From: Psettodes erumei
Lineage: Eukaryota > Chordata > Actinopteri > Pleuronectiformes > Psettodidae
Length of the DNA stretch: 64,000 bases
NCBI GenBank assembly: GCA_016785225.1
Contig: JAFBJZ010000600.1
Location: 558,001 to 622,000, forward strand
Reading direction: 5' to 3'
A program made the position numbers and the translations under genes. Within the stretch, counting starts at the first letter, position 1, and every line of letters starts with the position of its first letter. The notes under the pieces were generated by a model. The model saw nothing but the letters and a program-made list of their open reading frames with translations, was not told the origin of the DNA and made no database searches. This document shows, one piece after another, positions 26,601-35,930 of this stretch.

Positions 26601-29600
26601 GCTCTATTAACAGTACAGGTAGAAATGAAAGACATAGACAAGGGTGAAAATATGAAAAGCCTTCATTAAATGTTGGCAGCGGCTAAATGTGCGTCAGTGG
26701 CGGTTAAGGGAATATTTTGGGCTGCAAGCCATGGTTCTGGAGGGACGTGTCAGAGCCGGCCGCAGATGTGGACCCAACAGGTGCCTCGTGCTGGAGGCTG
26801 CTTCCTGACTCCACCCCACAACACACACCTCCAAAACTGTGCGTTGTGATGATTAGGGTTTGGAACTGAAATACCAATTACCAGGTACCCGTACAAAGGA
26901 AATGAATTTCGGTTCTGAATATTGGCTTGTGATAACATTTTATTATTGCAAACAAAAGCTGCATATCTGCAAGGATGCAGGTAGCAACATAAACTATGCC
27001 ACGCAATTAACACAACAGTGTGTGCATTTGTTTTAGACGCTCGTTAGCATGTATGGCTAACATCATGACTGTGTGAAAGAAGAAGGGGGAGAGGACGGGA
27101 GAATGCATGTTGTTCCCAGTTTCTTGGGGTGAAAATAAAGTAACTGTTAGCTAACAAGTTCATCATATCAATTTTACAGATGACAATGTGACGGCATTGA
27201 GAAGTTAAAAAGCTACTGTATTCATCATTTCTAAATTTATAACGGATCAAATTATTCTTGCTGCACCCAAGTGGGCAAATCTTCAGGGGTATAGAGCAAA
27301 CCCATGTAGCTTCTGCAACTGACTTTAAAGAACACATCAAAAATTAAAATTACTCAGAGCGCAGACCTCCAGCAAGGCTGAACATTTCCCCAAAACTCAA
27401 ATTTCACCGGTGCATCTGCAGCTGGCCAGGAATAAACATGGAGACCTGCTGCTCAGGAGCCTAAGCTCATGTTAGTATGATATGGTGGAAATAGGTTTCA
27501 AATTTTGCCCTATTTCACTTTGGCAAAAAATCCTCAACTGATTCCTGGTTCTCGATACTGATCCCGATCAATCCCAAAATGTAATGGTTTCTAAACATAA
27601 CAATATTTCTAAGAGCCACCACCAGTAAAAATAAATAATACATAAATACCCCCCCCAAACTCATGAAAATTCCTCCATTACTTTTTGTGTAACACTGCTA
27701 ACAATAAAAATAACCAAAATCGAACCAAAAAGATAACATCCTTGGTGGAGGTAAGGATAGAAGTTGAAATATGTTGACACATTTTGTCATATAAAACGTG
27801 AACTCTGTGACCTGTTGGACTGTGCTTCATTCCCATTCATCAGGATTAGCAGGAAACTGTAAAAGAAATAAGAGTTTACACTCTCTTTATTCTAATCTCC
27901 AGCTGTTTTTATACCATCATTCAGGGACGGTGTGCCAAAGCCTTTTCTACAGTCTTGCTCTCCCCACTAACCCCTGAGTAAACCCTCAAACCTGCAGGCA
28001 AGGCCCAAACCATTTATTGGCCAATCTGCACCAGCTTAAAAAATCTGAATGGGTGTGCTTTTGTGTTTACTTTGACTGCTGTGGTCTTCCTTTGTTGTCT
28101 GGCCTCGCCATATTACAGAGAACTGCCTTCCAATACATAGGCCAGCCATTCAACTGTAGCAAGACAGTCACATTATCGGACATGTGTCATTCATTCATCC
28201 CTAATTCATTTATCCTTTTGTGCATTTATTCATTCAGCAGTCTGTTTCTCCCCCTCTCCCTCCCTGCAGTTATTTACTCAGTGGAGCTGGAGAGACAGGC
28301 AGCGCAGTACTGAATGATCAGCGCATTCCTGTCACGCCATTCCACGGCTCATGAATCATTTGAGTTGAAAGAGAAAAAGAAGCTGAGGATTTGTATTTAT
28401 ATTATCTATTTGTATTAGTGTGTGTGTGTTTATGCAATATACATATGTTTGTGCAGAAGCCACTGCACTTGCAATGTTATAAGCAGCGCACAGCTCTGAA
28501 AGTGCCAAATCGTGTCATCTTTATTTCAACACTGTCTAGGTACATTATATACCAGCAGGCCCTCCTATGACTCACACATGACAAGGGATGGAGCTATTTT
28601 CTGCAGGCAAAGTGAAGGGTAGGGCAGAAAAAAAATGACATCCGTTCTTACATGCAAATGTTTTAAAAAATTAATTAGGTTATGCCCATTTAGTCATTGA
28701 CTTTGTCATACTAAAGAAGTGGTCAAGACTTTGTTGGTTCATCTTTGGATAATCTGACAATTTTGATAATGAATGAATAATTTAAGTCATCATGAAATAA
28801 AAATACCATGCATACATACATTTGCCAATTACTGTTTCATATTCATCGTATCACAGGTATGACCCGTTGCATTTTTGGATAATATGTCTGTAACAATTAC
28901 TCAACCATTAAAATTGATGACATCAAGAAAGCTGCTTAGCATATTGGCTTCAGGAGAAGCAACAAAGTGATAAGAACAGAAGCAAAACAAGAGTTACCAC
29001 TGGCGCTTTCCAAAAAAGGGAGAACGTTTGATGCTGAACTTGCATCATTTCTGCTCCATTGTTAAGCAAACAGCGGGAAATGTTAATGTGGCTACGCAGC
29101 AAAAGCAAAACTTAGATATAACACCTGCAGGTTTCATATTTAACTGGCCGTGTGCCCACTGAGTGAGATCAGCCTTTTGAGCACACAGACCCCAAGGGGC
29201 AATGAAGGGATCTCTCAATAGGGCTTTGCAATGGCAGTCTCCCCGGTTACACCGTTGAAAACAAACCCAAGTTACCATCCCAACATCACCGGGCCTTGGA
29301 GCATGCGGCCCAGCTTATTCAGTGAGTGTAGCTGTGGTGACAGGACCAGTGAAAGCCTGCTCGAGAACAATGGCTGACTGACTGGAGGGAGTCCAGTTCT
29401 TTATTCTCGAGCCCCCCCCATAGTCTGGACAGAGACTAACTTTTAGATTTTAACTTTCACTTTCCCACTGAGCAGCATCCACACAACCACATGTTCTATT
29501 ATCAATATAAAACAATATTCAGTATAGCTCCTTTAATGTATCACAGAAAATTGGTGGCCGCAGCCGAGCCAGTACAGCAAACGTGAACGGGAAATGTGGG

Positions 29601-30439
29601 TTGTGCGAGTCGAACTCGACAGACAGAGGTCAGAGACCGGCCAGGTCAGGAGACACACCAGACAGCTCAAAGTGCCTGCTCTGCATGCACTGTATTGATT
29701 GAACTCTCAAAATTCAACAAGGTAAATATGTTTGTTTGGCTAAGAGCCTTTCACCTAAGTATGAATCTGAGGATATAAATGGGACTGTCTTAGATGTGGA
29801 CAGCTGTCGAGCAACATGTACCATGATGTTACAGGGAAGACAGACTAAAGCTTTTAATTACAAAGCAGACAATGAGCCCCTTTCTCTCTTTCTAAACATT
29901 TCTATGTGTGTTGATCAGGCATGCCCATCACTAAACAAAACTGCTCCCTAAATCTGCCTAAATCAACAACTATCCAATGTCATAAATGCTATTTTTTTGG
30001 AAAAGGAAAAAAGAATTGGTAATGTCCTTGAGCTACAGCGAGTGATTTGAATAATAAACTCAGTGGGAACTGTTCAAGGTATTACGAGTTCCTACAAGAT
30101 ACTTTCAAATGAGGCTTTTGACAGCTTGGCACACAGACAGGGTGATTGATGGATCTCCTTACCTGCAGAGAGGTAGCTCTTAGGAAGCCATTGTGACATA
30201 TGAAGAGTAAATGGAGTAAACAGCAGAAACTTTCAGCCTCTCAGGGGTCGAGGCTACATGTTCCCTGTTTTGATCGACAGGACCCTGCTCCATAATTTTG
30301 TCACACTAATTGTTCCGTTACTTGTGAGCATTTCTGCAGAAATACAGTGATATGTGTTATTACCAGACAATTTGCTAACACTGAACACGCTTGAAACATA
30401 CGGGACAAAGTGTAAGCTACAAAGATTCAAAACTTAAAC

Positions 30440-30479
<40 letters not shown>

Positions 30480-33400
30480 CAGTTTTGCAGCACAGCTTGT
30501 TGTGTGAAGAGAAGGCCCAATTCATACTTTCATAATGCCCCCTGTTGGAAAACTGCTGCCCCACTTATTTCCATTAGTTTATCAAATTTAAAATGTTAAG
30601 ATTAAGATTAAGATTAAGATTTCTAATTTATTAAATAAATTGCTCATTGCTACTAAAACAGGGAGTAGACAACACCTTAAGATGGGTTTAATTTGTTACT
30701 GAGGCAGCCAAGCACTGAAGTGAGATGTTTGCACAAAACAATAAATACACTAATCGTCCTGATTTTAAACATATACTTAAGGCTTTACATTTCACAAACA
30801 TTCAATGACTATTACCCAGCCCGTAGAATCATGGCTCTTACGGGGATACTGTGTGCAGATATTGCGCTCCGAACAGACATGAGCAGCCCTTTAAATGGAT
30901 GTGAGGATTAGGGTTGTGACTGGCTCCTCCGGGGGAGCCCTAGCCATTCCCTAAGGGGTTGGAATTTCTTCACTGCACCATTCCCACTAACCCCCACACC
31001 CTCTACTCATACAAATAACAGAGCGGCAGGAAAGGCTCTTTAATTATGGGAGGTGTGTGCGTGATGTGATTTCTTTTAAAGCATAATAACCCGAGCGGTA
31101 ATTAAAAGCATTTGATGCAGCCAACGGCTGTCACTCAAAACTTGTGAACCAATTCTGCTAGAGGGCTGTCTTATACCTCCATCTGCTCCTCCATCCACAG
31201 AGGAGGGTGATGGTAACATAAGTATAGGTAGGGGGAGCTGAAATGTTTACATATTATGAAAGAAGACTCATGTGATATGATGTTATTACCTGTCTAGGAG
31301 TCTTACCTCCACTGTCAACAAACATAAATGACCTGAAATCCTTTAAGGGTGAAAGCACTCCTTTTCATGCCATTTGTCAGCACTGACACGACACAGGTCA
31401 AATTTAATCTCCAGCTGCCTCACTAATGTTCAAGAGACAGCAACCCTGGAAACCATACTGAACAAAGTCATTCAATTCTTCCTCATCAGATGTTTTTATG
31501 ACAACAAGCATCTTAACCATTATATAACAACTGACATTTGCTTCTTTCCTGTGAAATACAACAAAAAGAAAATCCACTCAACCCAACCTTTGCATGGAAT
31601 GTGATGCTTAGAAGACATAGATTGTAAAACACATGGGCTTGGATTGTTCAGTTGGCCTCTTTTATGTTGTTGTAGTTGTAAAAAATTGCCCAGGGCAATT
31701 GATTAATCATTGCAAGGACAATAACAGAGATGGGGAGGAGTCCTGCAGCTCTGATCTAAGGCTCACTGCACACCTAAAACCTGTGAGGTTAGGATGTGAA
31801 GGCAGCTGCACCGAGTGTTTTGAAGTCTTCTTGGCACGTCACATGCTCGACTTCCTACACGAACGAAGCGCCGGTCAATCCAGGTTAAGAGCTCGAACAA
31901 CACGCAAATCTCAATCCAGATCCCTGCATAGATGGTGCTACAACATCCAAACACAGTGGTCTCCGTGTGGTTCCCCAGAATTATTACAATTTTTGAGCAG
32001 CGTGTTGAGAAATTATACAATCATGTCCAAGTCAAGCTGAAGTATGGCTGACTGCTGAAAACATTCAACCTGTGGCCTATTCATCGTCATTAAACCGTTG
32101 ATATCTGTTTGTATAAGATGAAATTTTAAATGGTAGCCCATTCAAAAGGAACACATCTGTTGTTTATGTTATCTTAGGTTGGCATCAGTTCAAGGCATTC
32201 GGCTGAGGGTGGAGTTGGACGACTCGGCATGCGGTGCTTGATTTGTCTGCTGTTCTCTGTAGCACTGGAGGCGAATGTACATACTGTCAAAACTATAATT
32301 TACTGCATCGAATGAACGGGCCAGTTTTACTGGTACAGCAGAAGGGCCGCAAGACTTTTCATCCACATGCTGATCATGTGACTGGCTGATGTTCACATGG
32401 ATTCTGATATATTGGCCATATTCTTATTGATATGTTTGTGATGTGAAGAATGCAACAAAGATACCAGAGGCAGATACTTTACAAGCCTTTTAAAACATTT
32501 TACACCAGCATCTGCTCAGCTGTGTTTTGAGCAGCAGCTAAGCACTGCAAACAGTGGAGTCTGCTGGACAAACCATGTAATGATGACAGTGACTCCAACA
32601 TATTACACACACTGCTTCTGCACCGTGACCTGAAAGAAAATTGTATTTATGCAATATCAGCATCCATGTCACATATTAGACATGCTAAGCCAGACTCTAG
32701 TCTGACTAATGAACAATAATCAATGATCTAAAGTTCAAATAAACAGTTTATCAGTCTTGATTCACAGAAAGCCACACTATTCTTTCTCATCTGGTGGAAT
32801 CTGTCTTTCTCGACCATACACATACTTTCACCATCGCTACACTTCATTTGACTGACTGACTGGCTTTCATGCAGCTTCAATTGTTTCCCCTTTCCCTCTC
32901 ATGTTTAGTTACAGAAACGATCTTCTTTAACATCCATACAAAATAGACATTTAAAAATTATTTCTCAATTTCTTAATATATCCATCCAGAATATCACCTC
33001 TGATCAAAGGTTTAATTCTTGCAATTAAAATTAGGTCTATAAAACAGCCCAGAGCAGTGTATGTGTGTATGTGTGTGTTTGTGTGTAGGGGGGGGTGTGA
33101 CATTCTGAGAAATGAATGACGATGGGCTGGAATAACACAATACTGAAAGTAGTTCTCCCTTATTTAAGGATTTAAATGTACTTACCCTCCCTCACTCTCT
33201 GCCTCCTCTGAACTCCGACCCCCAGCTCTGGTGCTGGGGAGAGTGCCTGCGGCTCTTTTCCTCCGGGTTGGCGTAGTCCTGTGCAGAGAGCTGGATCGAT
33301 GTGATTCATCGCGCCCCCTCAGCTCCTCCCTGACTTGGTCTGGCAGCGCCGGCAGAGCATTCTTCAGCGCCTTCATCTCATCCTTCAGCTCCGACACACA

Positions 33401-33631
33401 CTGGATCAGGGCCTCCAGGCGCTCCAGCACCTCGGCCTGACCCCTGGGCAGACCAGGGCCATCCACCAACATGACGTCAGTCCCCCGTTCATTGGTGCGG
33501 TTGAGGTACAATCCCGGCCAAGAGTCTCTTCGTCTTGACCTAAGGCCTTGGTAATACACCACAGCCAAGCCAATACCAGCCACTCCAGCCAGTGCCCCCA
33601 GAACCAGCACCTTGCTGTCCGTCTGGGCCAT
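11587..33631 (-). CDS. rmdn2: Regulator of microtubule dynamics protein 2, ten coding exons
   Basis: Exons in order of translation: 33631-33186, 25971-25794, 25687-25585, 23388-23328, 15322-15247, 14732-14655, 13375-13277, 12073-12020, 11903-11823, 11640-11587. All junctions are GT-AG and the phases agree. The total is 1230 bases, giving 409 residues, against 410 in human RMDN2 (FAM82A1). A hydrophobic segment at 8-27 is a probable membrane anchor. A heptad-like helix at about 65-93 (AEVLERLEALIQCVSELKDE) is a predicted coiled coil. An acidic SSEEAESEGG segment precedes GYITALT (149-155). From about 209 to the end, helical TPR-type repeats match the family (FLWRLTRAYCD, LSWIERKVAATLFG, YVFLAKCYKDLG). 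RMDN proteins associate with microtubules and membranes; the paralogue RMDN3 (PTPIP51) tethers mitochondria to the ER. The exact role of RMDN2 is little known. RMDN2 rather than RMDN1 or 3 is supported by the neighbours and the N-terminal region. The last eight residues differ from those I recall for the human protein. Confidence 0.95.
11823..11903 (-). CDS. rmdn2: rmdn2 coding exon 9
   Basis: 81 bases encoding CYKDLGQREQAKKMYEAACS and then MNAVSKE (366-392), the last TPR helix pair. The acceptor is CTTTGGCAG and the donor GAG/GTAAAC. It is followed by a 182-bp intron. Confidence 0.93.
12020..12073 (-). CDS. rmdn2: rmdn2 coding exon 8 (54 bp)
   Basis: Encodes VEEIQPGYSKLNYVFLAK (348-365), matching the conserved (A/V)EExxPGYSxxNYxxLAK segment. 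Phase 0 at both ends, acceptor AATTCAG, donor AAG/GTTTGT, a weaker but usable donor. Confidence 0.92.
12074..13276 (-). other. rmdn2 intron 7
   Basis: 1.2-kb intron between exons 7 and 8. It is AT-rich with a short TATCTATT-type tract near 12615-12640. No other gene or RNA is recognised. Confidence 0.7.
13277..13375 (-). CDS. rmdn2: rmdn2 coding exon 7
   Basis: 99 bases, phase 0, encoding VAQLSWIERKVAATLFGEPP and then SATVEDALKNFLK (315-347). The LSWIE(R/K)K(x)AATLFG stretch is the most recognisable signature of the RMDN family. The acceptor is ATTTGCAG and the donor CTCAAG/GTGCC. Confidence 0.95.
13376..14654 (-). other. rmdn2 intron 6
   Basis: 1.28-kb intron between exons 6 and 7. It contains an 11-G run at 14528-14538 (C-run on the transcribed strand). 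Nothing else is recognised. Confidence 0.7.
14655..14732 (-). CDS. rmdn2: rmdn2 coding exon 6
   Basis: 78 bases, phase 0 at both ends, encoding DHLDKAIELKPQDPMSYYLL then GRWCYA (289-314). This is a classic TPR helix pair (xHLDxAIxLxPxDPxxxYLLGRxCY). The acceptor is CCTCCCAG and the donor GCT/GTACGT. Confidence 0.94.
14733..15246 (-). other. rmdn2 intron 5
   Basis: 514-bp intron between exons 5 and 6 with pyrimidine-rich TC tracts at about 14920-15005 and a short TATATATAAATAAT tract near 15210. No gene is recognised. Confidence 0.7.
15247..15322 (-). CDS. rmdn2: rmdn2 coding exon 5
   Basis: 76 bases completing Trp263 and encoding YAIMCGIMAEYDTIQNKIKN then GYIFK (264-288), which matches the family segment ending NKIxxGxxFK. 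The acceptor is CTGCACAG and the donor AAG/GTAAGT. The intron before it, 15323-23327, is the longest in the gene. Confidence 0.93.
15323..23327 (-). other. rmdn2 intron 4 (8.0 kb)
   Basis: The longest rmdn2 intron. It has no supportable coding exon of another gene. Non-repetitive stretches, such as 22140-22440 with three TCF/LEF-type motifs and 22640-22980, could be conserved noncoding elements. C-rich tracts lie at 19382-19395 and 23067-23092. Confidence 0.6.
22160..22215. promoter_or_regulatory. Cluster of TCF/LEF-type motifs in rmdn2 intron 4
   Basis: ATCAAAGG at 22166-22173, ATCAAAGC at 22190-22197 and TTCAAAGC at 22202-22209 lie in the same orientation within 45 bp, with CTTTGC opposite at about 22213. 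Each fits the WWCAAAG core. Spacing and function are unproven. Confidence 0.3.
23328..23388 (-). CDS. rmdn2: rmdn2 coding exon 4 (61 bp)
   Basis: This exon completes Gly243 and encodes KKVGEEAVSLNPACAESHQ (244-262) plus two bases of Trp263. It fills exactly the gap left by exon 3 (phase 1) and exon 5 (phase 2). The acceptor is CCTCTTAG and the donor CAGTG/GTAGGT. The expected family pattern, a helix ending in a histidine then tryptophan before YA(I/V), is present. It is too short to appear as a long open frame and is easily missed. Confidence 0.9.
23389..25584 (-). other. rmdn2 intron 3
   Basis: 2.2-kb intron between exons 3 and 4. Ordinary AT-rich intronic DNA, no recognised gene, RNA or mobile element. 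Confidence 0.7.
25585..25687 (-). CDS. rmdn2: rmdn2 coding exon 3
   Basis: 103 bases encoding residues 209-242 (FGENSTFLWRLTRAYCDV...) and the first base of Gly243. FLWRLTRAYCD aligns with the conserved FMWRFARAYGD of the family and opens the TPR-like domain. The acceptor is ATCTGTAG and the donor ACCG/GTAATT. Confidence 0.93.
25794..25971 (-). CDS. rmdn2: rmdn2 coding exon 2
   Basis: 178 bases encoding the end of Gly149 and residues 150-208, starting YITALTDSEEEELSD and ending LNILLEQKEE. The acceptor is GCTTTCAG and the donor GAG/GTGCTT, the next codon but one being a stop if read through. It is very acidic at its start and connects the linker to the TPR region. Confidence 0.92.
30444..30478. 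repeat. (CA)n microsatellite
   Basis: Seventeen uninterrupted AC units. Likely length-polymorphic. Confidence 0.95.
30596..30620. repeat. (TTAAGA)4 hexanucleotide repeat
   Basis: Four near-perfect tandem copies of TTAAGA followed by unrelated AT-rich DNA. Confidence 0.85.
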
Positions 33632-33640
33632 CCTGCAGAT
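33186..33640 (-). CDS. rmdn2: rmdn2 coding exon 1 (start codon at 33631-33629)
   Basis: The exon opens at 33640 after the acceptor TTCTTTGCAG, giving nine bases of 5' UTR and then ATG in good context (AGG ATG G). It encodes residues 1-148 plus two bases of Gly149: membrane segment, coiled coil, basic stretch (TPTRRKRAAG) and the conserved SEEAESEGG. The donor is GTAAG at 33185-33181. An ATG farther upstream (33658) lies before the acceptor and is not used in this model. Confidence 0.93.
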
Positions 33641-34618
33641 CTGCAAAGAACACATCAAGATAAAACATTTCAGGTGACTGGCTTTATAAATATTTGGCTA
33701 AAATTCCATAAATAAAATGTCAAAATAGCCCATACATTTGAAATTCAGTGGTTTGAATATCAATCTGAGACATCTCTTTGGATAATTGAGCTATAAAAGG
33801 AAGGACGTTGTCATTTTGTACTATTTTTTGTCTTTTTTAAAAAAAAAATCAGGTCGACTACCTTCAGAGCATGCAGTTTTACACTACAAATTTACAAAGT
33901 TCTGTAAAAGGCCTTATCCTATTTGTCACTAAGTGAGGATGACATCCAGTCCTGGAACAAAATGTACTTGTCCTTTGAGTCCATCCAAAAACATATTGAC
34001 AGCAGGAAATACTGACACACAACAGATGGTGAATGATCCCTGTTAAAACGTTATGTACAGTGCCTATACCCTTCCACTCAACATATTACCTCTCACCTAC
34101 TGCGGTTTTGAGTCCTCGCTGCTTATGCTAACACTATGGGGTGGGAAACCTCACACAGACAAACGAGTTAAAGAGAGTTCGTTTATCTATAATAGCTGTT
34201 TACAAGGAACTGCGATAAAAATGGCTGGTCAGCCAGCTTAGATAATTGGATCGACACATAATCACCAAGAAGGCGTGTTAGCCGGCAGTCAGACAGCAGC
34301 TTTTTGCAACCCGAACACTGAGAATTTCACCGCCTGACGGGCTCTCAGGTTTGTCTGATCCTCAGCGTAATCTTGGTTTCATTCACATGGTCGGCTAACT
34401 AGACCATTTAGCTGCTAAACAAACCCTGCTGCCAACTAAAAGTCACCACTTTGCAAACGCTGTGCTAACAGCTGCAGTCTGTGGCTACCACTCAGAAACA
34501 AAGTTACCCGCAAATGTTGCACGTTTATAACGAGCTGAAACTGCTCACACAGAATACATAGTCGCATCAACCATTTACATGCTGTTTAAAATGCCAACAC
34601 CACTGACAACTTTAGAGA
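33641..34618 (-). other. rmdn2: Presumed 5' intron of rmdn2
   Basis: Between the acceptor of coding exon 1 and a candidate donor (ACA/GTAAGG, complement of 34619-34624). No coding sequence is recognised. Confidence 0.45.
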
Positions 34619-34750
34619 CCTTACTGTACAGCTGAGGAAGGAGGCACTTGTGTTGGGCTTGACAGTTATCGGGTGCAACCGTCAAAACATTCCGTACGCG
34701 CTCATGCGCCACAATGAAGAGTTCCGGGCTTCGCCTGCGTCAACCACACA
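34619..34750 (-). promoter_or_regulatory. rmdn2: Probable rmdn2 promoter and untranslated first exon
   Basis: A good donor (complement of CCTTAC at 34619-34624) closes a possible first exon beginning near 34680-34720. The flank is locally CpG-rich with an NRF1-like half site (CATGCGCC, 34703-34710) and an ETS-type core (TTCCGG, 34722-34727), features of TATA-less housekeeping promoters. The transcription start is inferred. Confidence 0.4.
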
Positions 34751-35804
34751 GTAAAACCTTCGGCTCAACTTTGTCCTTTTGACAGCCTGAGATAAGAATG
34801 GAAATAACGAGACGCAAACAAATGAACAAATCCACAGGATTTGTACCCTGACACACACTTAACAAAATAAACTGTATGTTGTAACAGTAAATGTATGTTT
34901 TTATCAACTAAAATAAAACCTTATTAAATTGATAAAACAACATGTTTTCTGATTATGGCCTGTCACCTCTCAGAAAACTCCACCAGCTCTAAACTGAAAT
35001 ATGAAATAGGCACTGTGCATGCATGGCCTTCAGATTGTTAAAATTCCATTGCTGCCATGTTACTTTTTAAATAAAATGCAAGGATCAGAACATAATCAAT
35101 ATCATTTGTCTGTATTTATCATCATGCACACAGTACTATAATAAGAATTATATAAAGTATCTAATTGCCAGTAGCATGTTTATATGTTTTTAGATCTTTT
35201 TCATCACAATTGTCTTTTTTCAGAAGAGTTCTCTTTCAGCAACACAAGTGTATAATCAGTGGCCAAAGTTCAATACAGCTACAACAGTGTAAGGACTATG
35301 TTTAAAGCTGCCTCTATGGACAGATAACAATAAAGGGAGTCATAGGTCTCTGCAATTTCTTTTACTAGTTTCATTTCAGGTAGAATGTTTCCAGTCTCAT
35401 TTGTATGTGTTGCATCTATATCTACTTCTGTCTAGAATGTACTATCATCATCTTACATATATAAACTATACATCCATATTAAGCTGCTCATATTCAATAA
35501 CAAGAAGTACAATCTGTGACTCACCTCTGTGATTTGCTCCGCTCACGTGTGTCCCTGCAGTGAACGTGGGCAGAGCATGCACAAGGATTTAAAAAGTTAC
35601 TAAACGCATGCATTATCACATCAACCTTGGACCTGGAGTCAGCGAACATGGCGCTGCCCTCGCTGGGTTTTATTCAAGTGTTACAAATGGCATTGGCTGT
35701 GGAGGAGATTTAGAATGGTTAACTAGAGATTTAGTCATGGTTTCCATATTTTGCATCACTATAACCGCACTGAAGATGCAACACCACATTTTCTATATTT
35801 GTGA

Positions 35805-35806
<2 letters not shown>

Positions 35807-35835
<29 letters not shown>

Positions 35836-35836
35836 T
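35807..35836. repeat. Poly(A)/(AT)n simple repeat
   Basis: An A-run passes directly into ten AT units, followed by TTTATTTG. Could also be the tail of a degraded retroelement, but no body is recognised upstream. Confidence 0.85.
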
Positions 35837-35902
35837 TTATTTGTTTTTACTGATATTTTTGTCACATGCTTACAGATATGCAATTTTTCCATCTGAAATA
35901 AG

Positions 35903-35930
35903 TTAATTAATTAAGTAATTAATTAATTAA
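35903..35930. repeat. (TTAA)n tetranucleotide repeat
   Basis: Repeated TTAATTAA units, broken once by AGT. It contains many TAAT homeodomain cores but looks like simple sequence. Confidence 0.8.

Larger units (their letters stand above)
25972..33185 (-). other. rmdn2 intron 1 of the coding region (7.2 kb)
   Basis: No coding exon is recognised. It contains a (CA)n microsatellite (30444-30478), a TTAAGA hexamer tract (30596-30620), a GT tract near 28418-28430, a GT/G-rich tract at about 33059-33100 and a CTCF-like motif on the minus strand (30537-30548). Confidence 0.6.

Noticed and set aside
29600..29640. B-box-like GAGTTCGACTC on the minus strand
   Set aside because: No A-box upstream and no cloverleaf pairing can be drawn. 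It is a short palindromic sequence.
31633..32040. 135-codon plus-strand open frame in rmdn2 intron 1
   Set aside because: Composition is not protein-like across its length, no domain is recognised and a minus-strand open frame overlaps it.
33632..33658. Upstream in-frame ATG for Rmdn2
   Set aside because: It lies before the acceptor TTCTTTGCAG. The ATG at 33631 has better context and gives the expected protein length.
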